NCBI GenBank assembly: GCA_014773175.1
Contig: VXCM01001382.1
Coordinates: 87,278 to 151,277 of the forward strand
Length of the DNA: 64,000 nucleotides
DNA from: Lucifuga dentata
Lineage: Eukaryota > Chordata > Actinopteri > Ophidiiformes > Bythitidae
Direction of reading: 5' to 3'
The translations under genes were made by a program, and so were the position numbers. This document shows positions 34,750 to 47,258 of the stretch, one piece after another; the first letter of the stretch is position 1; each line of letters starts with the position of its first letter. Under the pieces are notes generated by a model. That model searched no databases and was not told the DNA's origin. It worked only from the letters and a program-made list of their open reading frames with translations.

Positions 34750-37194
34750 ACCCTTTTCCTAACTGGATATAATACTGGTACTGAAGGTACAATCTGTGGT
34801 CTAAAAGGTAAATAAAACGGTTAGCTTGTCACCAAAACTCAAAACATGTCACCATCTAATTTATTGGCTCATCTTTAAAGACAAAATTAGTTGTTTTAGA
34901 TACATCATAGCAAAAACAAGCCAGATTGGTGGAAATGGATCAGTTCGGAAATGATTATTGCTGGGTAAAAGTTAACATAAAACCATGATTTTAAATTTAT
35001 TTTTAAGTAAATATCATATTGTAGGTATAGTTATTCGGGAATCTCTTAGCTGGGGCTCCAACCAGCCACCTGCATCATGCTAAATGATGAAGTTCCCCTC
35101 TGGAGAATTAGAGATGCATGGACAAAAACTGAAAAAGATGCACTTTGTTATGTGTGCATGTGTATGTGGTCATGGTGGTGGTAGTGGTGGTGGGGGTTAG
35201 TATGAGGTCACTGTCTGGGGATTCATGGCCTGAAGTCTTGTGGAGAACATTACACACTATGGTGATGATAACAACGGCTTATTCTTCAGCTGAAAAGATC
35301 AGGGGAATGAATTGGTCCTACTTCTTCTTGGTGTGAGACTGCTGGAGGTTAAAAAAAAGCCAAACCTACCATGCAGATTTTATTGCACCTTGTGCACTCT
35401 AACCTTGTGCACGCTGCAATTCCTGTCCAAAAGTTTAAGTGGAGGTTATAACAGGAGCATCACCTTTTTGATATCATGCCTTATCCTCTGTTGCATATTC
35501 AATGGTCTCAATCTTTGCTTTTTTGCGCNCCCCCCCCCCCCCCCAGCTGATTTTGTGCAGCTAAGTAGTTTATTTGAATGTTCAAATGTGAATCGTGTTG
35601 GACATGAGGATAGCTTTGTTAACACGTGACATATTACCGCAGAATGTACAACAAATTATAACTGTGGGGTTTTATACATTGTAGCAGAAGTTTAAAAGAA
35701 AAAAAAGTGAAGGGTCAAGAGGACAAGCAAGAATCATCTATCAAGGTTACATGTGATCAATTTTCTTTTAGATCTCAGATATGTAAATGTTCATTTGTTT
35801 TTTTCAGCCTATATGAGAATCATTGGAAGGCTTTGTCTGCTAAGCTTTTTCCAAATTCCATGTTTAAACCTGTTGTGTTTAAACATGTGCATCAACCACA
35901 TTTCATTAATTTATTTTCTAAGGCGATTCAGTGAGAGGAATCTTCTATTTTGACAAGAACAGCTGTAGGATGAGTTTTCTTAGAAAAGAAAGAGGAAAGC
36001 AGATAGACAAAGCAAGACAGTGAGAGCTTGTACCAACAAAATACTAACTGCTTGTATGTAAAGTGCTCCAGATTTAACTTAATTCATTCTTCATCCTATA
36101 ATAAAATGATTTTCTGATAACACTAGATGCATTTCATTATGCCTTATATTCATGACTGTGCCACAACAGACTTGTTACAGTTAAAAAGAATCTTTAGTTA
36201 TAGTCAATGGAATGTTTCGTCATAGTCAGTGAATAGTAGATTTAAAAATCTAGTCTTCCCTCTGCTGGAGTTGGCTCCAATATTTGTGCACTCCATCCCA
36301 GCGTATTCCTTTCCCACTTTCAAACAATTTCATGCTCCAATTCCAAGGCCTACTGCTTTAAAGATAACAGGGAAACATGGAGGAAATTCTGATCATTTGG
36401 CTAAGATCCCCTCTGAGTTCATTAGCTACTTGCATTAATTAAAAACAAACAGGATAAATTGACCACAAATGGAATTTTGGGTGAAATCTTGTCTGCAATC
36501 CAATAATGGCAAGAAAAAATATCATTTCAATTACAGTATAAGTTGTCTAAAGCTGAGGTCAGATCTGCCCCTCTAAAAAGAACTCCAGGGCTTCCCCAGC
36601 CCTGTCTTGGTGAGAGCATCCAGGGACTTGAACACAGACGATTACTGAGGTAATTTGGCTGAAAGCCCACTTGAATTGGCCGAGACCCTCGATACTATCA
36701 GCTTCACAATTAACCAACAAAAACAGATAACCTCCAAATCTCTGCAAGCCATTGCAGCTATAATAGCCCACTAGTCTTACCCAACACACACATGCGCGCA
36801 CACACAAATTTTTACATAAGCTTGGTCATACACAGTAATTGTACATACACACGTACACATGTACACATACAGTACAGTTGCACACACTCATGAAGTCACA
36901 TACACACACTGATACCCTCACAAATGCTTGTGCAGCCCAAATACACTGCAGGGATTTCTGTCCAATTAACATGCATGCAAAGCAATTTAGAACCCAACAA
37001 GATGTTTTTGTCTGACTGCTCCAGGGTAATTTAGCTCTTCTGTTTCCACACAAGCTGGCCATGGAGGGAGGGGAGGAAGAAGCAAAGAGGGGTTATAAAA
37101 GTGGAATGGATTTCTTGATTAAAACTGGCCTTTCCCCCTCCTCTTTCTGCATACAGAGGCATGAGGCTGTGGTTACCTACACGCAGCAAACATG
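34750..37194. other. non-coding stretch
   Basis: A single N at 35529 precedes a C-run. Short GTGGTG tracts occur at 35175-35200. No gene or repeat family was recognised; short CA tracts lie at 36780-36910. Confidence 0.5.
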
Positions 37195-37510
37195 CAGTGA
37201 ATCCATATGGCCTAATACAGAGGCAACATGATTGTTAATTTCCTTTGTTAGCCGCCGCTCCTCTGGACGATTGAATTTGATGGTGTTTCAGTGAGTGGTG
37301 GGAAGGAATTCAATAGGCAGACATTTGTTCACTAATACATTCCTCTGTCTGTGTGTGTGTCCGTTTTACATACTGTTCAATAATTGGATTTAGATTGCTG
37401 TTGATGTGGATGCATGATCACACGGAGACATCCGGAGATGGTTAGCTGTCTGACATGGTTTTGATAATGGCTTGCATCATTGGCATTCGTACCTAGATTA
37501 CTTTTAAGGA
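37195..37510. promoter_or_regulatory. candidate conserved non-coding element pair
   Basis: Two low-repeat blocks, about 37200-37330 (GATTGTTAATTTCCTTTGTT, GACGATTGAATTTGATGGTG) and 37376-37500 (CAATAATTGGATTTAGATTG, GGTTTTGATAATGGCTTGCA), flank a short GT tract. They contain SOX-like and homeodomain-like words. Conservation is unproven. Confidence 0.2.
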
Positions 37511-37797
37511 GTGTGCAGCGACAGAGGAGCTTCACTGCACTGGAAAAAAAAAAAATTAAAATTAAGAAGAGCCTTTGTTTCATGCTCTTATCTTTAATTT
37601 AACACCACTCATTCACTCAACCCTCAACTTTCTCTGCATCTTTTTTCTCTCTCTCTCTCACAACTACACACACATTCATGTTAAAACCCAAATGAGTACA
37701 CACGAAAGCACTCACTACTCATATTACATCACAAAGAGTTGTGTGGTGCTGACGTTTTCACTATGAGGACATTGGCAACAAAAAGTTGTAATTAGGA

Positions 37798-38411
37798 AAT
37801 GTGGAAGAAATACTCAAGCACTCAAGACATAAGGAGTACTATTAAGTAGTAAGTAACACAATTTAAATTACCCAATTATAAATGAAAGTTCTGCATTCAG
37901 ACTTCTACATAAGTAAATAAGTAAATAAATATTAGCAGTAAAATGTACTTAAGTACCAAAACTAAATGAAATGTATTGTGAAGATGCTTAACATTTACAT
38001 GTGTTATGAAGATCTCCTGTGTGAACAATTTTGTTAGAGTTAGAATTCGACTTAGAATTGAGAATTTATGAGTATAATCTTGAACGATGGAATAAACTTA
38101 TCCCCAAAACTAGAGGTATAAAGTTTATTTAGGTCAGTTGTTAACTTTACATTCAGCAATTACATCCTCCTGTTTTCTTCTCTAAGACTTTCTAATGCGA
38201 GAACATTGTTCCATTAAACTAAATGAGAGCTTTTAGACAACAGCAATATTTTATGAGTATGAATTTAAGGCCTGCAAAGTACCTAGAAACTACAATAGTC
38301 AAATAAATGTTGAGCAAACAGTATGCTATTTCCCTGAAATGCAAAGCATCAGATGTATAGAAAGTATAACAAAATGGAAATATTCAAGTAAAGTACAAGT
38401 ATTTCAAAGCA
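37798..38411 (+). mobile_element. teleost hAT-like MITE, copy A (right end lost)
   Basis: GTGGAAGAAATACTCAAGCA, GAAAGTTCTGCATTCAGACT, AAAATGTACTTAAGTACCAA, GCAAAGTACCTAGAAACTAC and GGAAATATTCAAGTAAAGTA follow in the same order as in a common percomorph element whose ends read CAGTGGTGGAAGAAGTACTC. The copy stops at AAGTATTTCAAAG, before the expected terminal repeat. Copy B lies at 50790. No coding frame is present. Confidence 0.7.
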
Positions 38412-38589
38412 GTTTTCACTGTAATCAGGTGGATGACAGGAGACATGAAGATGCAAAAGGAGGTGAAGTTACATGTGAGAAAGAAAACATGCTACAAAAA
38501 CACTGTGAAACGGAACAGAACAGATCACATACTGTATCTGGGCCTCCCACCTTCTCTGCTTCCTCCTCCCCCCCTCACTATTTCTTCAC

Positions 38590-38730
38590 ATAATTAAACC
38601 TATAGTCACTTTCAATTAGCTTGCCTTTCTCCCTGTGCATGCCTTTATGAAAAAATTAATTAGTCAATTAGCCAATTAACATTTGAGCAGGTCTTTGTGT
38701 TAACGAGGCTTTTACAAGCTGTTGCAACCC
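38590..38730. promoter_or_regulatory. candidate conserved non-coding element with clustered TAATTA cores
   Basis: Within 90 bp there are TAATTAA (38591), CAATTAG (38613), ATTAATTAG (38655), CAATTAG (38665) and CCAATTAAC (38672). The cluster is followed by unique sequence ending in TGCAGTAATGG. Such a cluster suits a homeodomain-bound enhancer, but no alignment supports it. Confidence 0.25.
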
Positions 38731-39441
38731 TGCAGTAATGGTACACAGGCTATAGATGCCATGGGACTAGTTTACACCACACAGCTCCTACATGACTGCT
38801 GCTGGCACACAACCCTGGAGCATGCATGCATACACACACATACACACACACTTTCATAAACTATGCAAGCTCTAAACTCATATACTCCACACAGCGGATG
38901 TATTTGCTTGCTTATTTAAGTCCAGTGTGCTGATTAGATGTCTTTCATTAGGTGAATCAAGTGTGTTGACTGGGCTGGAGTGAAGCCAGCGGTCCCTGTA
39001 GACCCCTCATGTTGCCAGATTGAGGCCCACCGCTGCACACTGTTCCCACTGAAGCTCTGGTCCTTCCTCTATTCGGCCCATGACACAAATCACAGCCATT
39101 TATTTTTACAATAATGTAAATTTTTACAATGTAAACAGACACACATCTCTCTCCAGAGTCACATAATACGCATGCCCTTTCTGTCTCACTCTCACACACA
39201 AATACATGCAGACGCAAACATGCGCACAGTCCGGGTGTATCAGCGCACGTCTGTTCTGTGTCTGTGTATAAGAGACAGCAGTAATGGCTCCTGCTTCAAA
39301 TAAACAGAAAACAGAGAAGCCTCCCATCCCTGTTTCCCTCTGACCTAAATTACAGTTGGACGGACACCCCACTTCCTCACACTGGACGTTCTCAAAAAGA
39401 CCAGCGCTCCGCTACCAGATCTGGGTTTCTGTGTGTGTGTN

Positions 39442-39494
<53 letters not shown>

Positions 39495-41657
39495 ATGCGT
39501 GCGTGCCTGTGCGTGCATATGTATGAATAAGTGAGAGGCCAAGTAAGACAGAAAGGGAGAGAAGGTTTTGATAGATTCCACATGTTGCTTATAACCCAGA
39601 CACAACAACTCCTCGGCACAAGGAGAAGTGTTATGAAAAAGAGAGGAGACAGGGAGCAGTTTCTGCTGGTGAGCAGAGGGAGGTGTCATGGATATGAGCT
39701 GGAGGGGCGTGGGGGTGGGGTAGGAACAANAGAAGAGGAGGAGGAGGAGGAAGAAGAAGAGGCGAGGTCGCAGAAGGTTCAATGTAAAAGCACTCTCTGA
39801 TCACCAAAACAGCACCCCAAAAGAAGAACCTGTCATTTTCGGCTTAACTCACACAAATACACACCTACACACAAAAACATACACACATTCTGCTGGTAGC
39901 GGAGATCTCTCTGTCAGTAACGAGTACCGGCCTTCTTGAGAACGTTTATTTTCCCATTCCGTCAATCTAAACAATCCCTTAAAAGGGATCGCAGATGTTT
40001 ATAGGCCTTCACAGAACAAATGCTGCCTTTCTGACCCGCGGATACACACACACTCACTCACTCGCTTATACACACAGTTTGGACCATGCAGGCACACACA
40101 AGCACGTACGTATATGCACGCGCACACACAAATACACACGTCAGTGGAAGTAACAAAGGCAAATGTTTGGTGGACAGGATGGAAGTTAGTCCACATGTCT
40201 TCTCCTGGGACAATTAATGCCACTGTACCATACAGGTGTTAAAGTCAGTCAGATATATAGTCACAGCAGAACATGAAGAAGGAATGGAAAGTGTGTTTGT
40301 GTCTGTGTGTGTTTGCCTGTGTTTTAAAGGCTTGTTAAAAAAAGCTGCCCGCTCTGCCTGGGCTCTAAAGCCACTCAGACAAGCAGTGTTTTAGTGTAAA
40401 CACACACAGTGGTTTTCCCCTTACATGGCCATGTACTGCCAAACTGTGCGTGCATGCATGTGTATGTTTGTGTGTGTGTATGTACGTGAGGTAGATGTGA
40501 GGATGTGTGATCATGGTCATTATTAACCTGCTCTGTGTTAGTGTGTTTAAGTGTGCGTACCTGTGTGTGTGTGTGTGCTAGATAGTGCTCATGTTGTTTA
40601 TACAGTGCTAGATATTTTATGTCACTGCCACTGTACCACTCAACAGCATGTCTTTTATCTCACACACACACACACACGCACACACACTTGCTCACACCGA
40701 AAACATCCATTTAGCAAAAGAAGCTGAGCAAATACTGGATGCAAGCGGAATAACTTTCAAACTGCAGCTTCAGACACACACACACACACACACAGAGCGC
40801 CAATGGTCAAATTATTTTAAAATTGGTGACTTCACAAAACTTTACTTTGGATTCTTTTTGATTGCCGTGCCACTTTTCATTAGTTCATTAGTTCTATCTG
40901 TGTCCATATATGGCAAATAAATGAAGTTTGAGTGTTTTTATAGCCTTAAGACACCACAGTCTCCTATCAGAGGATAAAGTGTCTTTATGATAGTGACTAT
41001 TATAACTTTGAGCAGTTAGGCAGGGACACGGGAGAGTGAGGGGTTGGGTGGGGTGCGAGGAGGTCTTTATAATGAAGCCCAATCCATCTCTCCTTCTTCA
41101 CACACATACATATATACACACTCAAAACTCTAAAGGCTCTGAGGGCACGGAACACTGTGATTATGACTCGCTGGCCATGAAAAATTAACAGGTTTATCTC
41201 TCTCCTCTGTGTCCCTTTCTTTATGGTAGTTACTCTTCTTACAGCCCCATCCCTCCGTTCTGTCCATCTCTGCTCCAGTCATCGCTACCTCCAGCCCACT
41301 GATACTTTTCCAATTTTCCTTCAGTGGCTCCCACTGAGCCCAGGGGAAGACTGGGGGGGAATGGAGCTGTGATTAACTTGATACATTCTAGATAATAAAA
41401 TCAGAATGTCTATCATTCTCTCTGCTCTCTCTACACAAGAGCACTTCACACACCCTTTCTGTCTGCTCTGGGCAGTTTGGACACTGATAGAAGAACTATA
41501 TGTAAGGACAATGGATGGGACACAGAGCAAGGATGAGAGGAGTCGTCTAGAGTACAAATGGGTTTCCTCTCCTCTCTTTGTTTGATATCATACATTAGAG
41601 CAGCATCATTCTAACCTGCAGTGTTAAAGTCAAGACGAGTCGATACTGACTGCTCGC
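38731..41657. other. non-coding stretch with CA/GT arrays
   Basis: It holds short CA/GT tracts throughout, (CA)n at 40660-40687 and 40771-40792, and a GAG/GAA tract at 39731-39762 beside N at 39730. No gene was recognised. Confidence 0.5.
39431..39493. repeat. (GT)n with single N
   Basis: About 31 GT units interrupted by N at 39441. True length is uncertain because of the join. Confidence 0.95.
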
Positions 41658-41700
<43 letters not shown>

Positions 41701-41755
41701 CTGTGAGCATCACCTCTCTTGGTTTGACNTATCTATCTATCTATCTATCTATCTG

Positions 41756-41794
<39 letters not shown>

Positions 41795-41822
41795 CTGTGA
41801 GCATCACCTCTCTTGGTTTGAC
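41658..41822. repeat. (CTAT)n tetranucleotide array duplicated around a single N
   Basis: A CTAT array plus the tail CTCTGTGAGCATCACCTCTC ends at 41728. After N (41729) a second CTAT array with one TGTC interruption ends in the same tail. The last 68 or so bases of both copies agree, so this is probably one array of uncertain length. Confidence 0.9.
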
Positions 41823-44733
41823 ACTGAATGTCAGAATTCAGCAGTAAATCTATGAGTAACAAGTAACTTTTGACTATGAATTAAGCTTCTAAGAAAGACA
41901 AAAATGTAATGTAGAATAAACACTTTTCTAGTGAACACGAATACTGTATTTTACAAGCATAAGCTGTTGCATTTAGGGGTACCCAGATGTACAGTACATG
42001 CTTATGGGAAATGGATGCAATGAATACATAAAGTTCCTTTCTCTCTTTTATTTTTGTTCTATTTGTTTATTAATTACTGGCACCCTTGTGGCTGGCATTT
42101 GCTCATTAGCAATGGGGCTACTGTAGGCCTTCAGATCTGCTGGTGGGAATAAAAGAGGAATGAAAGTGGCAATGTGTGAAGCATGAGCTAGCTAGTTAGC
42201 TGGTTATTGTGAAGTGCTGAAAAAGCATATGAATTTAGACAACCAACAGTGTTTGATTTACTCCTGCAAGAAGAGATATTCTAGGATTAATCAGCCTGGA
42301 AGAAGGTAAAGTTAGTCATCATGGTTTGGGGGGGGCTTAGGGAAGTTTGAGTCAGACAGCTATTTATCTGAGACCTTACCAGGAGGAAATTTATAAGCCA
42401 ACACAACACAGAGGACAGGGTTTTACATATACTGATGTTAACAAAAAAAAACCATAATTGAATGGAACCAAACTGAAGTATAGCACCTGGTTGCAAATGA
42501 GGGCAAGATGGAACGGAGGGTGAAGTAACCATGCCAGCCAGGAACAAGGGCAAAACTGAAGATTCCGAAGGAGGCCGGGAAGGAAAGTTCACCTCTCTGG
42601 AGTTCCATCAGATGTCAGACCCGTTTAATTTTGGATTTTGTTTGTTAATTTATTCCCCATCCAACATTCACACTACATTACAGTCCTACACTCATCATTA
42701 GCTTTTATCATAACAGCAGTGGAACCTCTTGAATTTTATCCAGACTATCCATGCACCTCCACTATATAAATATAAAATAAAGCAGTCAAGAATAAATAAG
42801 TCTTAACTTAAAATTATTGTTCTCTCTCCCCCACACACTGCACACAATTACAACATAGTCACAATTTGCCCAAAGTGGTTTCAGCTTAGTCTGCAAAAAA
42901 GAGAAACCAAATTTTAAGTTCATGTTTACCTTCATTTCAATCTCAATCTCAGTCTCAATCTTAATATACTTATCTTAAGGGTAAACTTAAATTATCTCCT
43001 TAAATATGATGCTTAGACTTAAATGGAACAAGAATTGGCCTTGGCGTTGTCACTAAACACACACACACATATACATGCATGCACGCATGAAAGGGTCCGG
43101 TAGAAACAGTCCAAGGGGAAACAGACAGTGGAGTGCTCTTCTGCCAACGGAACACTTTGTTCCTCTAGAATGTAAACATGCTGATTTATCTCAACAGCTC
43201 TCTTCAAACACACCGCCTCTCTTCCTTTCCTCCTCTTCTCTCTTCTACAGCCTATCTTTCTCTCCAGCTCATTGCCCTGCTGCACCCCCACTGTCTTCTT
43301 TCACTTTGGCAACTTGTGATATCTGTCTTAACACCAGCGGCCCTTCTCCTTCTACCTCACACCAGTACAGGCTCCGTGCAAAAAGTGTACCCCGCACAAG
43401 GCGTATAAGAGATTAGCTTAAAATGGCAAAACTGAGGATGACCAGCACCTGTACCTACCAATCACTCATGCTCCCCTTTCTTTCTTTCATTTTCCCCCTC
43501 TTCTTCATTCTTCTGCACACACCACGCTCTCTTTCCTTTTCTCCTCTCTCTCAGGACAGAAGTTTGATGGCTTGCGCTGATTCCAACGTCACAAGCAGAC
43601 TGACAGTTGACATTCTCTCTTCTTTAAAAACCTGTCCTGCTCCTTTATTTCCCTCGCTCTGCTCAGATTGCCAGACTATTGTCAGAGGTATAGGATGGGG
43701 AGGGAGAGGGAGAGATAGGGGAGCTTTCATACTGTTCTGATTGTGCGATTTCAGGGGTTGGGGGTGAGAGGAAAGAAAGGGGAGAGAAAGCGAAAGAGAA
43801 AGGTGTATGGAAAGAAGGAGCAAAGGGGACAAACGTAAGCGACAGAAGGTGGATAATGGGTGTCACTTGCTTTCATTCATTCATACATGGGTTCTTCCTG
43901 TGTGGGGTTGTTATTATTTTGAACTAACAAACAGATGCTGAGTATGAGTGAGGCAGTGGTGACAGTAAGAGTGAACGTAATGCTTTAACCTCAGTCAGAT
44001 TTGTCGTTTCCTCCACTGGCTGTGTGCTTCTGTGTACGTCTGTTTGCATCTCTATGACTTTCACTGCTGTTTATTTGTTCTCCACCTCTCGCATGGAAGG
44101 ACAACAAAAGACAAAGCTGTCATAATTGAATTTGTGCATGTGGAAAAACAGTACAAGCCAGAAAAATACTTAATGCCTGGTATACATGTCAGATCACATG
44201 AATGTAAGGTTAAATTGGGGGGTTTGTGCAATGTGTGTGAAGACAAGACAGAAGAACTGAGCAGAGAGAACGAGAGAGAGCAAACACGGAGCAGAGGTGA
44301 AGAGGCACAGTAATTTATACATGTAAAAGGAAAGCTTTAAAGTTACCCTCAGTGAATGTTACAGATAAATCAGGAAGGTTTAAGAGTATGTTTGTACGAA
44401 ACAGATGAACGACTAGACCATAATATTCAAACAAGGACAGAATAGAGCTACTGTCTTAGTTGTCGTCATTATTTAGGCCAAATATCATATAAAACTCTGA
44501 CAGCAGAATGCTGACTTTGTCTTCAAGACAATGTCTGGAAAACCACATGTTGCTTCATATTATTGCTGTTCAGACAGATGAACAGGAGAATGGAGGACAT
44601 ACTGAGAACATGCTGTACGACGACATGCTAACCTTCAACACGTTAATTCGAGGACGCATTCGGTGAGCTTGATATGTTACAAACTTTTCCCAGCATCCCT
44701 TTAATTTGAGCTATGCACAATCAAAGGTACAGG
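41823..44733. other. non-coding stretch
   Basis: Purine-rich sequence spans 43741-43830 and pyrimidine-rich sequence 43200-43560. Open frames here follow these biased tracts. No gene was recognised. Confidence 0.5.
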
Positions 44734-45485
44734 TTAACATTAGACCATACTGGCCATTTTGCATGTTTAAGCTTAATATATTCAATTTTCATACACGTAA
44801 CGTTACTGACAATCATTTCCCAAAAACATACTACTGGAAGGTTGAATTAAAAAAAAAAAAAAAAAAAAAAAAACCCAACAAAATCCAATCTTCCATACTG
44901 CCACTGGTTTCAGTTTATTCTGGTGCACTATTAAACTCAACTTGTTGATACTTGAAATGTTCTTGGGATAGGTAATCCATCATTGCGAACAAGATGCGTA
45001 TTCAGGTTTTTTGAAAGTTATGTAATTTTAGCATTTAAGTGCAATAAACAGCACAGAGTGATCTGAAAATGCTCTCTGTTGTCAGTTCTTCACTACAGCA
45101 CTTGAATGCACCACTAGGAAGCATTTTCAGATCACTCTGCANTGTCAGTTCTTCACTACAGCACTTGAATGCACCACTAGGAAGCATTTTCAGATCACTC
45201 TGCAGTTTTTACTGTGCTTAAATGCTAAAATTACGTAATTAAAACAAAACCTGAATACACATCTTGTTCGTGATGATGAACAAGAAAGTTTCAAGTATCA
45301 CTAAGTTGATTTTAATAGTGTGCCAGAATGGACTGAAACCAATGGCAGTCTGAAGGTAGGAAAAACAGTTTTTAATTCACCGTTCCAGTAGTATGCTTTG
45401 GGAAATAATTGTCAGTAACGTTAGATGTATGAAAATTCAATGTATTAGGCTCAAACATGCAAAATGGCAGGTATGGTCCCTTTAA
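44734..45485. mobile_element. foldback MITE with TTAA ends, full length
   Basis: The reverse complement of the right end begins TTAAAGGGACCATACCTGCC and the left end reads TTAACATTAGACCATACTGG. From there the two halves match as inverted copies for about 300 bp each: CATTTTGCATGTTT, TTCAATTTTCATACA, TAACGTTACTGACAAT, CATACTACTGGAA, TGATACTTGAAA, GTAATTTTAGCATTTAAG and GAGTGATCTGAAAATGCT occur in mirror order on both sides of a short loop near 45075-45127. TTAA at both edges suggests insertion at TTAA, as for piggyBac-type elements, but the family is not proven. There is no coding frame. A truncated relative is at 10637-11120. The loop region is duplicated by an assembly join at 45142. Confidence 0.85.
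45080..45204. repeat. 62-bp direct duplication around a single N
   Basis: 45080-45141 equals 45143-45204, with N at 45142. The duplicate sits exactly at the loop of the foldback element, where assembly would fail. Confidence 0.9.
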
Positions 45486-45558
45486 CCATGCACATCTAGC
45501 CAACGCTCATTTTAGATAAACTGAGTCAGCTAATATTAGCTAATATAACAGCTAATAT

Positions 45559-45604
45559 AAACTTGTTCTGAGTCAAACTTTATAGTTTGACTCAGAACAA
45601 GTTT
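45559..45604. repeat. 21-bp perfect hairpin with 4-nt loop
   Basis: 45559-45579 and 45584-45604 are exact reverse complements around TTAT. It lies 74 bp outside the foldback MITE and just after a repeated GCTAATATAA word. Confidence 0.9.
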
Positions 45605-45889
45605 GGAACATGTTCATACCACAAACTAAACAGAATTTCTTTGGAACTGGACTGAGATCATCTCCTCTGTGCCATTATCTACACATGTTGTGTTCAGACT
45701 TGCCCAAACAAATTGTTTCAACCAGATTAAAACGTGCAGGTGTGAAAACACCTTTAGTAGCAGCACAGAAAGAAACACTTGGTAGTTAGCAAGAGCAGAC
45801 AAAGAAAAGAGCACAATCACCTGGCAAGTGCAGTACAGAAACACCACATGAATAGCCACAAAGAACCATAAATGTTCCCAAAATCACTT
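45605..45889. other. non-coding stretch
   Basis: No feature was recognised. Confidence 0.5.
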
Positions 45890-46440
45890 TAAATATCATA
45901 ATGCTTTATCTGCCTACAAAAACAGAAAGTCAGAAAAGTCTGGAAATCTTGTTTCAAGTTGATTCAAGCTTTTCTTCTTATCCAAGGATGACTGACCAAA
46001 CACCATATGCACTACAATATTAGCTTTTTTCTCAGTTCAAGAAAATTGTTTTTGATTTGTCTTACTGCAATTAGTTACTGAATCTAGAGCTGACTCAAAT
46101 CAAGTCTAAAAAGGTGGATTAGATAGTTGACATATTAATAAACATCTATCACAAAAACAAGACGGCTGTCCCTAAAGTTAAAAAAAAAAAAAAANTTAAA
46201 AAAAAAAAAAAAGAAAGAAAGAAACTGGCTTATTTCAGGAATTTTCTAGAAATGAGTATCAGTATCTTGACAAAATAAGGCAGATCACTGCACTAGAATT
46301 CAGAAAATGACACCTGGTTCAAGAAATTTTCTTCAAAATGATCCATCAAAAATGGGCTTCAAAGAAAATGCAAGATTTTCACAAGAAGAAATTTGACTGT
46401 TTTAAGAAAATAAATATTTAAAATAAAATAAAAAATAAAC
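45890..46440 (+). mobile_element. AT-rich teleost element sharing TTTTCTAGAAATRAGT
   Basis: GGAATTTTCTAGAAATGAGT occurs here at about 46239 and, with one change, at 48340. The surrounding CTTGTTTCAAG, GCACTAGAATTCAGAAAATG and TTCAAGAAATTTTCTTC words fit a common teleost DNA element in which short CTTG/AAGAAA words recur. A poly-A join with N lies at 46195. The boundaries are approximate. Confidence 0.45.
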
Positions 46441-46445
46441 AATTT

Positions 46446-46461
46446 CCCAACATATCAAGCA

Positions 46462-46512
<51 letters not shown>

Positions 46513-46529
46513 NCCCAACATATCAAGCA

Positions 46530-46586
<57 letters not shown>

Positions 46587-46587
46587 T
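46446..46587. repeat. (ATT)n array duplicated around a single N
   Basis: CCCAACATATCAAGCA plus (ATT)n at 46446-46512 is repeated from 46514, with N at 46513; the array then runs on to 46587. Overlap is about 67 bp, so one array is likely. Confidence 0.9.
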
Positions 46588-46927
46588 GTAATGTTGGAGG
46601 GGTGGAAATAAATTTAAAAAATATTTGTCTACTGTGTCTGAAATCTACAAACCACAAATCTACTTTGTTGATTTGTTCTGACCTTTGGTTGCTAATGAAC
46701 TTCACTTCTAATAAGGGCACAGGCACAACACAACTCTTCGTCTCTACTTTTGAGACAAAGAGAAGACACAAAAAATGATATATATTTTTTTGTAAATGAA
46801 ACTAAGCACAGTGGAGGCGCAGGAGTGTGTGGAAGTTCTGTGGAAAATCTCTTTTTTTTTCTCTTCCTCTGAAGAGGCATCTCCCCTGTCCAGCCCTTAC
46901 CCCCTCTGCCTGCCACTCGTCCATTAC

Positions 46928-46968
<41 letters not shown>

Positions 46969-47171
46969 ACACACATGCATGCAGGCTTCATGCATATGTA
47001 TGTCCTTGGCAAACAAAGACAGTGGCAGCGTGGGGCATTCTCTATTAACACATGCAGCCACGTGTGATGGCACAGATAGCAGCCCTGCCACTCACACACA
47101 CACACACACACACACACACATCTCTGTGCATGTATACAGGCATACACTCCTTTCTCTCTTTTTATCTCTCA

Positions 47172-47207
<36 letters not shown>

Positions 47208-47221
47208 GAAATGGCAAGGTN

Positions 47222-47258
<37 letters not shown>

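Noticed and set aside
41658..41822. Two separate CTAT loci or a CRISPR-like repeat-spacer pattern
   Set aside because: It is one tetranucleotide microsatellite duplicated at a single-N join; the spacing is an artefact.
45559..45604. Stem-loop read as a transcription terminator
   Set aside because: The window is vertebrate DNA; rho-independent terminators do not apply and there is no gene beside it.
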